A stretch of DNA of 64,000 bases from Metaruminococcus_A sp050943475 (GTDB lineage Bacteria; Bacillota; Clostridia; Oscillospirales; Ruminococcaceae). Of the stretch, positions 50,549 through 59,407 are shown piece after piece; position 1 is the stretch's first letter, and each line of letters starts with the position of its first letter. The stretch spans positions 1 through 64,000 of the forward strand of contig JBMNPF010000012.1 of the NCBI GenBank assembly GCA_050943475.1. The letters run 5' to 3'. The notes under the pieces are model-generated. The model searched no databases, had not been told where the DNA came from, and saw only the letters and a program-made list of their open reading frames with translations. The position numbers and the translations under genes are program-made.

Positions 50549-50818
50549 TCACAGCAGAGCAAGTGCTGAAAGTCCTGCCACACCGGGAATACCGAGTACA
50601 GCCGCAACAATGGCGGTGTACAGGTTGACCGGGACCGCAAGCCCTGCCAGCGATACGCCACCGAGAGCGAGCAGGCCGCCGGCGGCCCCGACCACACCGG
50701 TGCGCAGCGGGTGCCGGCTCCGTTTGCAGAGGAACAGCATAATAAGCCCGCAAAAAAGCAGATAAACCGTGACGATAATTGATGCTACATCCAAAGTTGT
50801 CTTCCTCCCGGAAATCAC
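50549..50818 (-). CDS. bofA: BofA-family protein (pro-sigma-K processing inhibitor)
   Basis: The 89-residue membrane protein has two or three hydrophobic helices and the BofA ending VPVNLYTAIVAAVLGIPGVAGL, in which the Asn and GxPG residues are conserved. In Bacillus BofA holds the SpoIVFB protease inactive until late sporulation. The gene overlaps the end of the DUF2508 gene by four bases, the same neighbour as in Bacillus (yaaL-bofA). It supports sporulation ability. Confidence 0.85.
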   Translation of the reverse strand: MISGRKTTLDVASIIVTVYLLFCGLIMLFLCKRSRHPLRTGVVGAAGGLLALGGVSLAGLAVPVNLYTAIVAAVLGIPGVAGLSALALL

Positions 50819-51084
50819 TGGTAGGCACAGAGAATGCCGCGCGCCCGCGCCTGCTTGAGCAGGTAGCCGTAACGGCTTTCCAGCGATTCAATTTCGTAGA
50901 TGGTTGATTCCACCATTTCATCGTCCAGCGCATGCTCAAACCGGCAGTGCGCGCTCTTCAACTGCATCCGCACATCCGCAATGTCCTCAATAATCTGCTG
51001 GTTGCGAATTTCAGCCTCACTTTTTGCGGATTCCCTGCGGGGAAGTCCAATGATACGAAACGCCTGGCTGAGAACTCCTTCCAT
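50815..51084 (-). CDS. DUF2508 family protein (YaaL-like)
   Basis: The 89-residue soluble helical protein (IIEDIADVRMQLKSAHCRFE, SRYGYLLKQARARGILCAY) fits the YaaL/DUF2508 family, which lies between recR and bofA in many Firmicutes. Its function is unknown. Here recR is not in the window, so the usual recombination-gene link is broken. The gap 51085-51312 shows no gene. Confidence 0.8.
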   Translation of the reverse strand: MEGVLSQAFRIIGLPRRESAKSEAEIRNQQIIEDIADVRMQLKSAHCRFEHALDDEMVESTIYEIESLESRYGYLLKQARARGILCAYQ

Positions 51085-51312
51085 TTTGTCACCTCTTCAC
51101 CATAATATTACGCAGGGAATATTGGACAATATGCCTGTTTTTATACAAAGCGGCGACGAGGCCCCGGAAAAGAGTTAAAACCGTTCAAGGCGAGAAACGG
51201 CTTTCCGCGAAATACCTATCATCCATCGAGAAGCATTTTATGGATCGATGCAGCGGTGCTCCCCTGCCGCCTTACCAAGCGCAAGGAACAAATGGAAAAA
51301 ATGACCGATCTA

Positions 51313-51321
51313 TGCTACAAT
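51313..51321 (+). promoter_or_regulatory. Extended -10 promoter of the phosphoesterase gene
   Basis: TGCTACAAT gives the TG-x-TAxAAT extended -10 form. Transcription would start near 51328, about 73 bases before the start codon. Confidence 0.5.
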
Positions 51322-51400
51322 GTATAAACCGGCAAAACACCTGCGGTAAATCAGAAAGCGATATGCAGTTTTATCTGATCGGAAAGGAAACTACCCAAGC

Positions 51401-52279
51401 ATGAAACTGTTGCTTTACAACCATAAAAAAATCATTTTGTTCGCAGCCGTCTTGGCCTTTGTCTTTTTCACCACAGTGCTATGGACAATATGGGAGAATA
51501 GAACAGTGGGGATAACGACTGTAAATGTACAAAGCAAAAACATTCCCGCATCGTTTAATGGCTTCAAGATTGCTCAAATATCCGATTTACACAATGCCGA
51601 ATTTGGCGATGACAACAAGCAGATCATCGGTCTTCTGAAAAAGGAACAGCCTGATATAATTATATTGACTGGCGACCTGCTTGACTCCCACCACACAGAG
51701 AGCAACATTGCTGTTTCGTTTGTAAAACAAGCAATGGAAATTGCACCGTGCTATTACGTTACCGGCAATCACGAAGCCCAGCTAGGCGAACAATATGTTT
51801 CATTTGAAAAACAGCTTGAATCGTGCGGCGTATCCATTTTGCACAATCAGACGGCTACGATTGAACGAAATGGAGAATTCATTCAAATCCTTGGTGTAGA
51901 TGACCCCAGCTTCTCCGAATCAGATTCAATGTTTGACCTGAATGCGGAAATTCTTTCGACGGAGATTGAACGCGCTGACGCCCAAAAAGGATATAAAATA
52001 TTACTTTCACACCGGCCCGAGGCCTTTGACGTATATGTGGAAAAGGGGATCGATTTGGTTTTCTGCGGCCATGCGCACGGGGGTCAGTTCCGGTTGCCGT
52101 TTGTCGGAGGGCTCGCTGCCCCAAATCAGGGCTTGTTTCCAAAATATGACGGCGGAACTTATCAGGAAAATCGCACCACAATGCTTGTAAGCCGCGGCAT
52201 CGGCAACAGCATCATCCCTTTCCGGATAGGCAACCAGCCGGAATTAGTCGTTGCCATTTTGCACAGAAATTCCATTTGA
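51401..52279 (+). CDS. Membrane-anchored metallophosphoesterase (YkuE/YaeI-like)
   Basis: The 292-residue protein has one N-terminal membrane helix (IILFAAVLAFVFFTTVLW) and then a calcineurin-type phosphoesterase with all metal motifs: AQISDLHNAEFG, ILTGDLLDSHH, YVTGNHE, LLSHRP and FCGHAHGGQFRLP. Relatives hydrolyse phosphodiesters or lipid pyrophosphate groups such as UDP-diacylglucosamine; the actual substrate is unknown. The catalytic domain would face outside. It is more AT-rich than its neighbours, so recent gain is possible. Confidence 0.88.
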   Translation: MKLLLYNHKKIILFAAVLAFVFFTTVLWTIWENRTVGITTVNVQSKNIPASFNGFKIAQISDLHNAEFGDDNKQIIGLLKKEQPDIIILTGDLLDSHHTESNIAVSFVKQAMEIAPCYYVTGNHEAQLGEQYVSFEKQLESCGVSILHNQTATIERNGEFIQILGVDDPSFSESDSMFDLNAEILSTEIERADAQKGYKILLSHRPEAFDVYVEKGIDLVFCGHAHGGQFRLPFVGGLAAPNQGLFPKYDGGTYQENRTTMLVSRGIGNSIIPFRIGNQPELVVAILHRNSI

Positions 52280-52346
52280 AAGCAGCCTCCAGCCTGAAAG
52301 CAAACCGTGACTGCGGTTGACGGCCACCTGTTTTGTAGACATAGCA

Positions 52347-52379
52347 AAGGAGCGGCAGCGAAAAACGCTGCCGCTCCTT
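52347..52379. terminator. Terminator between the phosphoesterase and lipoprotein genes
   Basis: AAGGAGCGGCAGCG and CGCTGCCGCTCCTT form a 14-bp stem with a five-base A loop. It can stop transcripts from both convergent genes. Confidence 0.65.
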
Positions 52380-52435
52380 GTCGGTTTAAAACATTTCATC
52401 TTTTTTACCCAAAACGGCAAACGCTTATAAGCTTT

Positions 52436-53482
52436 TTACTGTTTTAAGTTTTTGGGGCTGTACCGGTTAATTGACTCCTGGTTGAGTTCAACCGTGACGC
52501 CGGACGCATACTCGGTGAGTTTGGATTCAAACTCATCGCCGCGGAGCTGATAAAGGACAGCAGCACGGTTGTCCTCATAAAGGCCGGTGGTATCCTTTGC
52601 CAAGTCATACCGGACAGCGAGGTAAATAAAACTGCTGCTGGTATCGTCTGTATACGGAACGCCGTATTCGGTCTGCTCAAAGGTCTTTGCAATAATCCCG
52701 GCGCGAACCGAAGTCGTGTCGTTTTTATTCACCAGCGTAATGTTGCGGCTGTCATCCGAAGTGTCCGGGGAATACTCCTCGGTCAGGCCGTAGTCCTTCC
52801 AGGTCTGGGCGACGTATCCGTCTATAATGGTGTCAATATCCTCGCCCTTGTTGATCCGGGTAATATAGGCGTCAATCTGCTCGTTGAGGGCGTCCAAATC
52901 CTTTGTCTCTCCGGTATTCATGTCTACCTTTGAGAAAGACATCAGACGGATTTTGGCGTAATTGTCGTAAAAATACTCCTGAATGGTCTCCTCGCTGACC
53001 GCTTCAACGCCGTCTACCTCATAGAAATGGTTAAAGAGTTTTTCCGCCTTATAGTTGTTTTCTGCAAGTTTCTGTACCGAGGAGAAAGCAATGCCGTTTT
53101 TCTCGTAGGTCTCCTGACCCTGTTCCCAAGCGGTGTTGGCCTGGTTTTTGATGACCTTGTCCGCTTCAGTATCCAACGCCATGCCGAGTTCATCGTACAT
53201 AATATTCACTGCAATGTATTGTTTGGAGCGTTCCACCGCCCGGTTGACAATCCACTGCTCCGCCGAAACGTCTTCAATGGTCTGTTCCCATGTGTCTTTG
53301 GTGGAATCAATCTTGTCCTGAGCTTCGGTATAAGCGTCCATCAAATAAGCAATATATACGCCCGCGGGGAGGGTGTCGTCTTCGGTTTTCATCACCCATG
53401 TCGTATCACCGGAGCAGGCAGTGACCGAAAACAGCAAAACCGCAGTCATAAGGCCCGCCAAAAGGCGTTTGCACTTGTTCAT
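52436..53482 (-). CDS. PrsA/SurA-like lipoprotein without a clear PPIase domain
   Basis: The 348-residue protein has a lipoprotein signal (RLLAGLMTAVLLFSVTACSG, with the lipid-bearing Cys at residue 23). A helical SurA/PrsA-type chaperone region follows (YIAYLMDAYTEAQDKI, AVERSKQYIAVNIMYDELG, SEETIQEYFYDNYAKIRLMS). The central parvulin domain of PrsA is not recognisable by its usual motifs. It probably assists folding of secreted proteins at the outer face of the membrane. Single-gene unit; the gap 53483-53705 upstream shows no gene. Confidence 0.75.
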   Translation of the reverse strand: MNKCKRLLAGLMTAVLLFSVTACSGDTTWVMKTEDDTLPAGVYIAYLMDAYTEAQDKIDSTKDTWEQTIEDVSAEQWIVNRAVERSKQYIAVNIMYDELGMALDTEADKVIKNQANTAWEQGQETYEKNGIAFSSVQKLAENNYKAEKLFNHFYEVDGVEAVSEETIQEYFYDNYAKIRLMSFSKVDMNTGETKDLDALNEQIDAYITRINKGEDIDTIIDGYVAQTWKDYGLTEEYSPDTSDDSRNITLVNKNDTTSVRAGIIAKTFEQTEYGVPYTDDTSSSFIYLAVRYDLAKDTTGLYEDNRAAVLYQLRGDEFESKLTEYASGVTVELNQESINRYSPKNLKQ

Positions 53483-53705
53483 TCCAGTTCCTCCTAAAAG
53501 GTTTTATACAGTCATTCATTATAACGCAATTTTTAGGGGATGTCCATAGATATTTTTTGAACCGCCGGGCAGCTAAACCGCTTTTCTCACTTTTACAGCG
53601 TCCCGGTTCGGTTTTCTCAAACGATCGTTCCCACCCTTTGCCGCTCATTTTCCTCCGGTACCATTTTACCGCAAACAAACGCGGGCAGCCCTTTTATGTC
53701 ATAAG

Positions 53706-53736
53706 AAAAACCCGCCGGAAAACCGGCGGGTTTTAA
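53706..53736 (-). terminator. Terminator of the ferredoxin gene
   Basis: AAAACCCGCCGG and CCGGCGGGTTTT are perfect complements around four A; on the minus strand TTTTTC follows. Confidence 0.8.
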
Positions 53737-53751
53737 AGTATGTGCCTGATT

Positions 53752-53922
53752 TTATTGCGGGTTCGGAGCGCCAACCGGGCAGGTACCTGCACAAGCGCCG
53801 CAGTCGATGCAGGTGTCTGCGTCGATTACGTATTTACCATCACCAGCAGAGATAGCGGATACCGGGCATTCTGCCTCACAAGCGCCACAGCTGATGCACT
53901 CGTCGTTAATTACATAAGCCAT
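53752..53922 (-). CDS. 2[4Fe-4S] ferredoxin
   Basis: ATG 53922 with AAGGAGGTG upstream gives 56 residues, the classic clostridial ferredoxin size. Two cluster motifs are present: CISCGACEAECP and CIDCGACAGTCP. It carries low-potential electrons in anaerobic metabolism, for example to hydrogenase or from pyruvate oxidation, and could also serve NrdG. A strong ribosome site and its own terminator suggest high expression. Confidence 0.96.
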   Translation of the reverse strand: MAYVINDECISCGACEAECPVSAISAGDGKYVIDADTCIDCGACAGTCPVGAPNPQ

Positions 53923-53992
53923 TGGGAACACCTCCTTCAATTTACCTACATTGTACCATATTTTTCGAAAAAATCAATAACAAATTGTGGAA

Positions 53993-54859
53993 TTATCCTT
54001 CCAGGTCGGAAAGTTCCTTAAGTTCTTTTTTATCAACCTTAATGGCCTTGTCGCGGATGGTTTTCACCTGTTCCCGCTCATAGGTTGAGGGAGCGGCGTC
54101 CGGGTGCGTATCCAACCGCACCTTGATTTTCCCGGTGAGGAGGTTCAAATCCACCACGGTTCCCCTGCCGTCCGGAGTGTTCACAATGGCGCCCTGCTTG
54201 GGCGTCATCTTTAGCAGGGATTCGTATGCGTTCTGCTCGTGCTTCAGGCAGCACATCAAACGGCCGCAGGTGCCGGAAATCTTAACCGGGTTGAGCGAAA
54301 GGCCCTGCTCCTTTGCCATCTTGATGGAAACCGGCTGAAACTCGTCCAAAAAGGTGGAACAGCAAAACGGCCGCCCGCAGATACCAAGCCCGCCAATCAT
54401 TTTGGATTCATCCCGCACGCCAATCTGCCGCAATTCAATGCGGGTGCGGAACACCGAGGCCAGATCCTTGACCAGCTCCCGGAAATCCACCCGCCCGTCC
54501 GCGGTAAAATAAAAGAGGATCTTGTTGCCGTCGAAGGTGTATTCTACATCGACCAGCTTCATCTCCAGCTTGTGTTTGGCAATTTTTTCAAGGCAGACCG
54601 TGTAGGCCTCTTTTTCCTTTTTGCGGTTCTTTTCAACCGCTTTCAAATCGGCCTCAGTAGCCTGGCGCAGAACCGGCTTGAGGGGGCTCACCACCTCGCT
54701 GTCATCCACTTCCCGGTTGCCGACCGCAACGGTGCCGCACTCAACGCCGCGCGCCGTCTCCACAATCACTTGGGAACCGCGCTCTATTTTAAGGCCCGCT
54801 GGATCAAAGTAATAAATCTTGCCGACATTTTTGAATCGGACTCCAATGATTTCAGCCAT
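53993..54859 (-). CDS. ricT: PSP1-domain protein RicT (YaaT)
   Basis: ATG 54859 with AAAGGAGG upstream gives 288 residues. It has the PSP1 region (GVRFKNVGKIYYFDPAGLKI, YFTADGRVDFRELVKDLASV) and the Cys set GICGRPFCCSTFLDEF and GTCGRLMCCLKHEQ, which binds an iron-sulfur cluster in RicT. RicT, with RicA and RicF, controls RNase Y action, competence and sporulation in Bacillus. The 12-base gap after holB matches the Bacillus order holB-yaaT. Confidence 0.9.
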   Translation of the reverse strand: MAEIIGVRFKNVGKIYYFDPAGLKIERGSQVIVETARGVECGTVAVGNREVDDSEVVSPLKPVLRQATEADLKAVEKNRKKEKEAYTVCLEKIAKHKLEMKLVDVEYTFDGNKILFYFTADGRVDFRELVKDLASVFRTRIELRQIGVRDESKMIGGLGICGRPFCCSTFLDEFQPVSIKMAKEQGLSLNPVKISGTCGRLMCCLKHEQNAYESLLKMTPKQGAIVNTPDGRGTVVDLNLLTGKIKVRLDTHPDAAPSTYEREQVKTIRDKAIKVDKKELKELSDLEG

Positions 54860-54870
54860 CAATGCCTCCT

Positions 54871-55842
54871 TTATATGACCTGCTCCTCTGCCGTACCGGC
54901 GAGCGAGCTGGTAATCCACGCGGAAAGCACCGCGATATTTGCATTTGCATCCAGGTCCTTTGCCGCATGGGAGAGGACCCGCAGCTTCTCCAAAAGCTGC
55001 TTTGTGGTAAAGCTGCCAATGAGGGCCGCCGCGGCTTCTTTGGAGCCGGAAAGCAGCCTTCTGCCGCCCGATTTCAGCACGGCGGCGTCGCGAAAACGGC
55101 CGTAAAGCGCCTCTAAAAAAGCGCGATAGGCCTGCTTATCTCCCGAAAGCTTGGAAAGCGCCGCGAGCATGCCGTATTCCTGCCGTTTGGCGAGCATCAT
55201 GCAGAAATCGTCCGGCGACACCGGAAGATCCTCCGGCTGAAGCAGTGCCAGCCCCCTGCCGATGTTTCCGCCGCAGCTTTTTGCTGCAAGCGCCGCATGT
55301 TCAGCATCCACCCCGCCGAGCGTTTCAAGCGCTTTTGCACAGTCTGCCTCCTCCACCGGAAAAATCCCAACCGGGATACACCGGGAGACGATGGTGGGCA
55401 GGAGATTCGCGCGGTCGTCTGCCGTGAGCAGGAGCACGAGGTGTTCCGGCGGCTCCTCCAGTAGCTTGAGCAGAGCGTTGGCCGCAGGCGCCTGCATTTT
55501 CTGGCAGTCGCTGATGATATACACCTTTTTGGCGCCGTCGTTCGGGAAAACAGCGGCGTCCACCTTGAGTTTACGGATGTTCGCAATGGTCAGTTCGTTT
55601 TTTTCTGCTGTTCCGGAAAGAAGGGTCAGGTCCGGGTGAGCGTTCGCTTCAAATTTTTTGCAGCTTGAACAAACGCCGCAGGGACGGTGTTCCCCTCCGC
55701 ACAAAATAGCCTTGGCAAAATGGGCGGCAATCGCCTTTTTGCCAAGGCCCTTTTCTCCATAGAACAGGTAAGCATGGGTGAGCTTATTCCCATTTACCGC
55801 CCGGTCGATTAAATCGATTACGGACGAATTGCCAAATATCAT
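54871..55842 (-). CDS. holB: DNA polymerase III delta-prime subunit
   Basis: The 323-residue clamp-loader protein has THAYLFYGEKGLGKKAIAAHF (P-loop-like), a zinc-type CGVCSSCKKF, and MQAPAANALLKLLEEPPEH with the SRC motif in LLPTIVSRCIP. It works with tau/gamma and delta to load the sliding clamp. It stands in the yaa cluster. darA lies upstream, 48 bases away; yaaR and tmk, which accompany it in Bacillus, are not here. Confidence 0.92.
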   Translation of the reverse strand: MIFGNSSVIDLIDRAVNGNKLTHAYLFYGEKGLGKKAIAAHFAKAILCGGEHRPCGVCSSCKKFEANAHPDLTLLSGTAEKNELTIANIRKLKVDAAVFPNDGAKKVYIISDCQKMQAPAANALLKLLEEPPEHLVLLLTADDRANLLPTIVSRCIPVGIFPVEEADCAKALETLGGVDAEHAALAAKSCGGNIGRGLALLQPEDLPVSPDDFCMMLAKRQEYGMLAALSKLSGDKQAYRAFLEALYGRFRDAAVLKSGGRRLLSGSKEAAAALIGSFTTKQLLEKLRVLSHAAKDLDANANIAVLSAWITSSLAGTAEEQVI

Positions 55843-55889
55843 TTCATTCTCACTTCGTTGTCTTTTTACGCAGGCTTCGTCGCATTCAC

Positions 55890-56213
55890 TTAAATCTTCT
55901 CAAACCGCTCCACATTCAGCACAAAAATGGTCGCCCCGCCGACCGTAACTTCTACCGGAAGCGAGGAGTAGACGCCCACGCCGTACATGGCAGAGGACGG
56001 CGCCATCTGGGTGCGGCGCTTGCTGTGCTTGGAGATAACCTCAACCGCCTCGTCGACCTTATCATCCTCGGTACCAATCATAAACGTGGTGTTTCCGGCC
56101 ATTAAGAAACCGCCGGTCGACGCAATTTTAGTTGCGAAAAACCCCGCTTTGGTCAAAGCCGAAGAGACAATATGGCTGTCGTCGTTGCTTACAATCGCGT
56201 AAATCATTTTCAT
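55890..56213 (-). CDS. darA: Cyclic-di-AMP-binding PII-like protein DarA (PstA, YaaQ)
   Basis: The 107-residue protein has the DarA features: MIYAIVSNDDSHIVSSALTK, FFATKIASTGGFLMAGNTTF, RRTQMAP and VEVTVGGATIFVLNVERFEK. It binds c-di-AMP as a trimer; the downstream partner is not known. It lies between the PLP decarboxylase and holB, as in the Bacillus yaaO-tmk-yaaQ-yaaR-holB order. Confidence 0.93.
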   Translation of the reverse strand: MKMIYAIVSNDDSHIVSSALTKAGFFATKIASTGGFLMAGNTTFMIGTEDDKVDEAVEVISKHSKRRTQMAPSSAMYGVGVYSSLPVEVTVGGATIFVLNVERFEKI

Positions 56214-56280
56214 AGCTGAGTCACTCCTTGTTTGATGAAATCGGAAGTACCCGTGAACGGTAGGATTCTTCCTGTCTTTA

Positions 56281-57585
56281 TCATACCACTTTCAGGCGGT
56301 GAATTCCACACTTTTTTAAAAGTTTTTGGGCGTCGGCGCCAATACGCTCCCCTGCCGCCACAATGGCGACACCGGGCGGGCAGGTAATTTTGCTCTCCGC
56401 CGCCACCCGGCCGAGGCACTGCTCCACCGGGAGTTCCTCCGCCGGTGCGAACGCCGCCTCCTGCAGGGAACAAACCCGTTCCGGCATTACGGGAGAAACC
56501 GGCTCGTACCGGGGCGGCTTTGGGGCGGGACAAAACGCCTCAATGGCGGCGTCCAGCATGGCGAACTCCTCTTCCGAATTGAACGGGGTGGGCATGAGCA
56601 CGGCGGTATCGCCGGCAGAGTAGTCGTACTCAACGCCCTGCCGCCGCAGGAAGGCCGCCAAGTCTGTCCCCTCCTCCGGCACGCCGCCCAGCGCAACGCG
56701 GGCGGGTTCGCTGTCAAAGACGAACAGCCCTTTTTGCCGCGCGCGGGCGCGCACACCGTCCAGCCGGGCGGCGAGTGCTGCAAATTCCCGGCGCGCCCTT
56801 GTTTCAAGATAATCCGCGCAGGCGTCCAGCGACTGCATAATGAGGTAGGACGGACTGGTGGAGCCAAACAGCGCCATAGCCGCTTTCAGCTCCTCTGCTG
56901 TAAAGTCCGCCGCCGCGTGAAGCAGCGCCCCTCCGGTGAGCACCGGCAGGGTCTTGTGCGCACCGTCGCAGCAGAGCGCCGCACCCAGCGCGATGGGATG
57001 AGTATCCTCCGGGAGAAATTTTAAATGCGCGCCGTGGGCATTGTCCACCAGCAGGGGAACATCCGCCTCCCGGCAGACAGCCGCAAGGCCCGCAATATCC
57101 GAGCGCATCCCATAATAATCCGGGCTGGTGATGTAAACCGCGCCGATTCCCTTTTCCCGCGCAAGCGCCGCCCGGAGCTGCTCCGGCGATACCTGCCCGC
57201 TGACGCCGAAGGCGTCATATGGCCGGGGATATACCCAAGCCACATCCATATCCAGCAGGGTGCAGGCGTTTAAAAAGGCCACGTGGACGTTGCGGGCCGC
57301 GAGGATGCGCCGCACCCCATATTTCTGCCGGACAGCGGCGAGCATCCCCTGAATGCAGAGGGTGGTGCCGCCTGCGCTCAGTACGGTGGTGCGGGCGCCG
57401 TACAGCCGCTCAAAGCGGCGTTCGGTCTCCCGCAGAACACCGTCCGCATGGTAAAGCGAATCGGCCCCGGTGATTTCGGTAATGTCATACGAGCCGTTGA
57501 GCGGATAACGCCCTTTGTGGCCCGGCATATAAAACCGTGCAGGGCCGGTGGCCTCGTTTTGTTTGAGAAATTCCGTTAATTTCAT
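56281..57585 (-). CDS. Orn/Lys/Arg decarboxylase-family PLP enzyme (YaaO-like)
   Basis: The 434-residue protein starts with ARFYMPGHKGR and DITEITGADSLYHADG, as in the arginine/lysine decarboxylases of this fold. The PLP lysine is in CCDGAHKTLPVLTGGALLH, and DNAHGAH is the cofactor-binding Asp region. These enzymes make agmatine, cadaverine or putrescine. The C-terminal domain is short, as in YaaO. It sits in the yaa cluster ahead of darA. Substrate choice cannot be read from the sequence. Confidence 0.88.
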   Translation of the reverse strand: MKLTEFLKQNEATGPARFYMPGHKGRYPLNGSYDITEITGADSLYHADGVLRETERRFERLYGARTTVLSAGGTTLCIQGMLAAVRQKYGVRRILAARNVHVAFLNACTLLDMDVAWVYPRPYDAFGVSGQVSPEQLRAALAREKGIGAVYITSPDYYGMRSDIAGLAAVCREADVPLLVDNAHGAHLKFLPEDTHPIALGAALCCDGAHKTLPVLTGGALLHAAADFTAEELKAAMALFGSTSPSYLIMQSLDACADYLETRARREFAALAARLDGVRARARQKGLFVFDSEPARVALGGVPEEGTDLAAFLRRQGVEYDYSAGDTAVLMPTPFNSEEEFAMLDAAIEAFCPAPKPPRYEPVSPVMPERVCSLQEAAFAPAEELPVEQCLGRVAAESKITCPPGVAIVAAGERIGADAQKLLKKCGIHRLKVV

Positions 57586-57725
57586 GTTGATTCCATCCTA
57601 TATAGGAGTATTGTCCAATCCGGGTGGTTTTTAAAAAACTGGGCTGTTCCAACAGAAATACGATTGCACGTCCTCGGGACCGGGCGGATTCGCACTTCCA
57701 TTTCTTTTTCCGGCACGGCGTCCTC

Positions 57726-58760
57726 CTATTCGCTCTCCGCAATGATGCCGCCGCCAAGAACGGTGTCGCCGTCATACAGCACGGCGGACTGCCCCTTGGC
57801 GACCACGCGGTGTGGTTCTTTGAGGGTGACAGCCGCGCGTTCCCCTTTCCATTCAACCAGGGCTTCGGCAGGCTGTGCGACCGAACGCAGCTTGACCCCC
57901 GCCGTAAAATACGGGGAAAGGGGCAGTCCGGTCGGAACGGTGAAATCCTCCAAATACACCTTGGAAATCAAATCACCGCCCGCACGGGCGAGATAAATGC
58001 GGTTGTCCGCCGGGTCAATTTCCCGGATAAAAACCGGCTCGCCGAGCGCAATGCCAAGTCCCTTGCGCTGTCCCACTGTGTAATGCAGGATGCCCCGGTG
58101 CCGGCCGCAGGGCACTCCGTCCGGCGAGATAAAATCGCCCTCCGGAGAAGGGCCGAGCCGCCGCTCAATAAATCCAGCGTAATCATTGTCCGGAATAAAA
58201 CAGATTTCCTGGCTGTCCGGCTTGTTGGCGCAGGAAAGGCCAAGCCGCTCCGCGGCCGCACGCACCTCGGTTTTTTCCATCGAAGCGAGCGGCAGGATGA
58301 GGCGGGAAAGCACATCCTGCCCCAAGCGGTACAGCATATAAGACTGGTCGCGTTTCAGGCAGCCCGCCTTTTTCAAAAAGGTAACGCCGTCCCGGCGCTC
58401 CAGCCCGGCATAGTGGCCGGTGGCGATCCAATGGCAATCCTGTTCCTCCGCCGTTTCCAGAAGGGCGCGGAATTTGACAGTGGGGTTGCACCGGATACAG
58501 GGGTTCGGTGTGCGGCCCGCTTTGTATTCCGCCATAAAATAATCGACAACAAGGCGCTCAAACGCCTCTCCCATATCCTTGACAAAAAGGGGGATACCCA
58601 AAGCGGCGGCGGCATCCTCTGCCGCCGCCACCGTATCCGCATGAGCGGGCGACATTTTTAACACCACGCCGCTCACATCGTACCCCTGTTCCTTGAGGAG
58701 ATGGACGCAGACCGAGCTGTCAACCCCGCCGGAAAGCGCCACCATAACCCGCCTATTCAA
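57726..58760 (-). CDS. mnmA: tRNA 2-thiouridylase MnmA
   Basis: I choose TTG 58760 (344 residues) because the first beta strand RRVMVALSGGVDSSV is needed for the fold; ATG 58745 would remove it. It overlaps the iscU stop by eight bases. Key parts are the PP-loop SGGVDSS, the catalytic CIRCNPTVKF with its Cys, and SQEICFIPDNDY with the second catalytic Cys. MnmA places sulfur at U34 of tRNAs for Lys, Glu and Gln, using sulfur from IscS, which is encoded two genes upstream. The gene order iscS-iscU-mnmA is common in Clostridia. Confidence 0.94.
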   Translation of the reverse strand: MNRRVMVALSGGVDSSVCVHLLKEQGYDVSGVVLKMSPAHADTVAAAEDAAAALGIPLFVKDMGEAFERLVVDYFMAEYKAGRTPNPCIRCNPTVKFRALLETAEEQDCHWIATGHYAGLERRDGVTFLKKAGCLKRDQSYMLYRLGQDVLSRLILPLASMEKTEVRAAAERLGLSCANKPDSQEICFIPDNDYAGFIERRLGPSPEGDFISPDGVPCGRHRGILHYTVGQRKGLGIALGEPVFIREIDPADNRIYLARAGGDLISKVYLEDFTVPTGLPLSPYFTAGVKLRSVAQPAEALVEWKGERAAVTLKEPHRVVAKGQSAVLYDGDTVLGGGIIAESE

Positions 58761-59181
58761 GGTGACAGGCCTCACACTCGCCAATGTCCCCGACAATCGG
58801 AACCGGGTCGATGCCCTGGCGGGTGTAGTAGTCGCTCAGCGCGGATTTTATGGCCTGCTCCGCGAGGACGGAACAGTGGATCTTGCTCGCCGGCAGGCCG
58901 TCAAGCGCCTCCACAACCGCCTTGTTGGTGAGCTTCAGAGCGTCGTCAACGCTCTTGCCTTTGATCATCTCGGTGGCAATCGAGCTGGTCGCAATCGCCG
59001 CACCGCAGCCAAAGGTTTTGAATTTGACGTCCTCAATGGTGTTGTCCTTAATTTTTAAGTACATTTTCATAATATCGCCGCACTTTGCGTTGCCGACTTC
59101 GCCAACACCGTTTGCATCTTCCAGCTCGCCGACGTTGCGGGGATTGGAAAAGTGGTCCAAAACTTTATCGCTGTATAACAT
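58753..59181 (-). CDS. iscU: Iron-sulfur cluster scaffold IscU/NifU-like
   Basis: The 142-residue protein has the three scaffold Cys: Cys34 (GNAKCGD), Cys59 (KTFGCGAAIATSS) and Cys103 (KIHCSVLAEQA). It builds iron-sulfur clusters with sulfur from IscS. It ends in CEACHLE, an extra Cys pair of unknown use. It lies 226 bases after iscS; that gap shows no gene. Confidence 0.95.
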   Translation of the reverse strand: MLYSDKVLDHFSNPRNVGELEDANGVGEVGNAKCGDIMKMYLKIKDNTIEDVKFKTFGCGAAIATSSIATEMIKGKSVDDALKLTNKAVVEALDGLPASKIHCSVLAEQAIKSALSDYYTRQGIDPVPIVGDIGECEACHLE

Positions 59182-59407
59182 GGTTTATTCTCCTTTCAGC
59201 ACCATTTTCATTTTTCTAAGGTTCAGCCGCCGCAGCCAGACACGTCGGCCGCCCTGTCAGCAACAGGGTATCTACTGTTATTTACGGGACACGGAACACG
59301 GACAGCCTTTCAGCGCGAAAAAAATTTATTTTCCGCAAACTGCCCGGGTGCATCCATCCGTTTTATTTGGAACAGAGCCGGCAAGCCGGCGCCGCTTTGG
59401 GTCTCTT

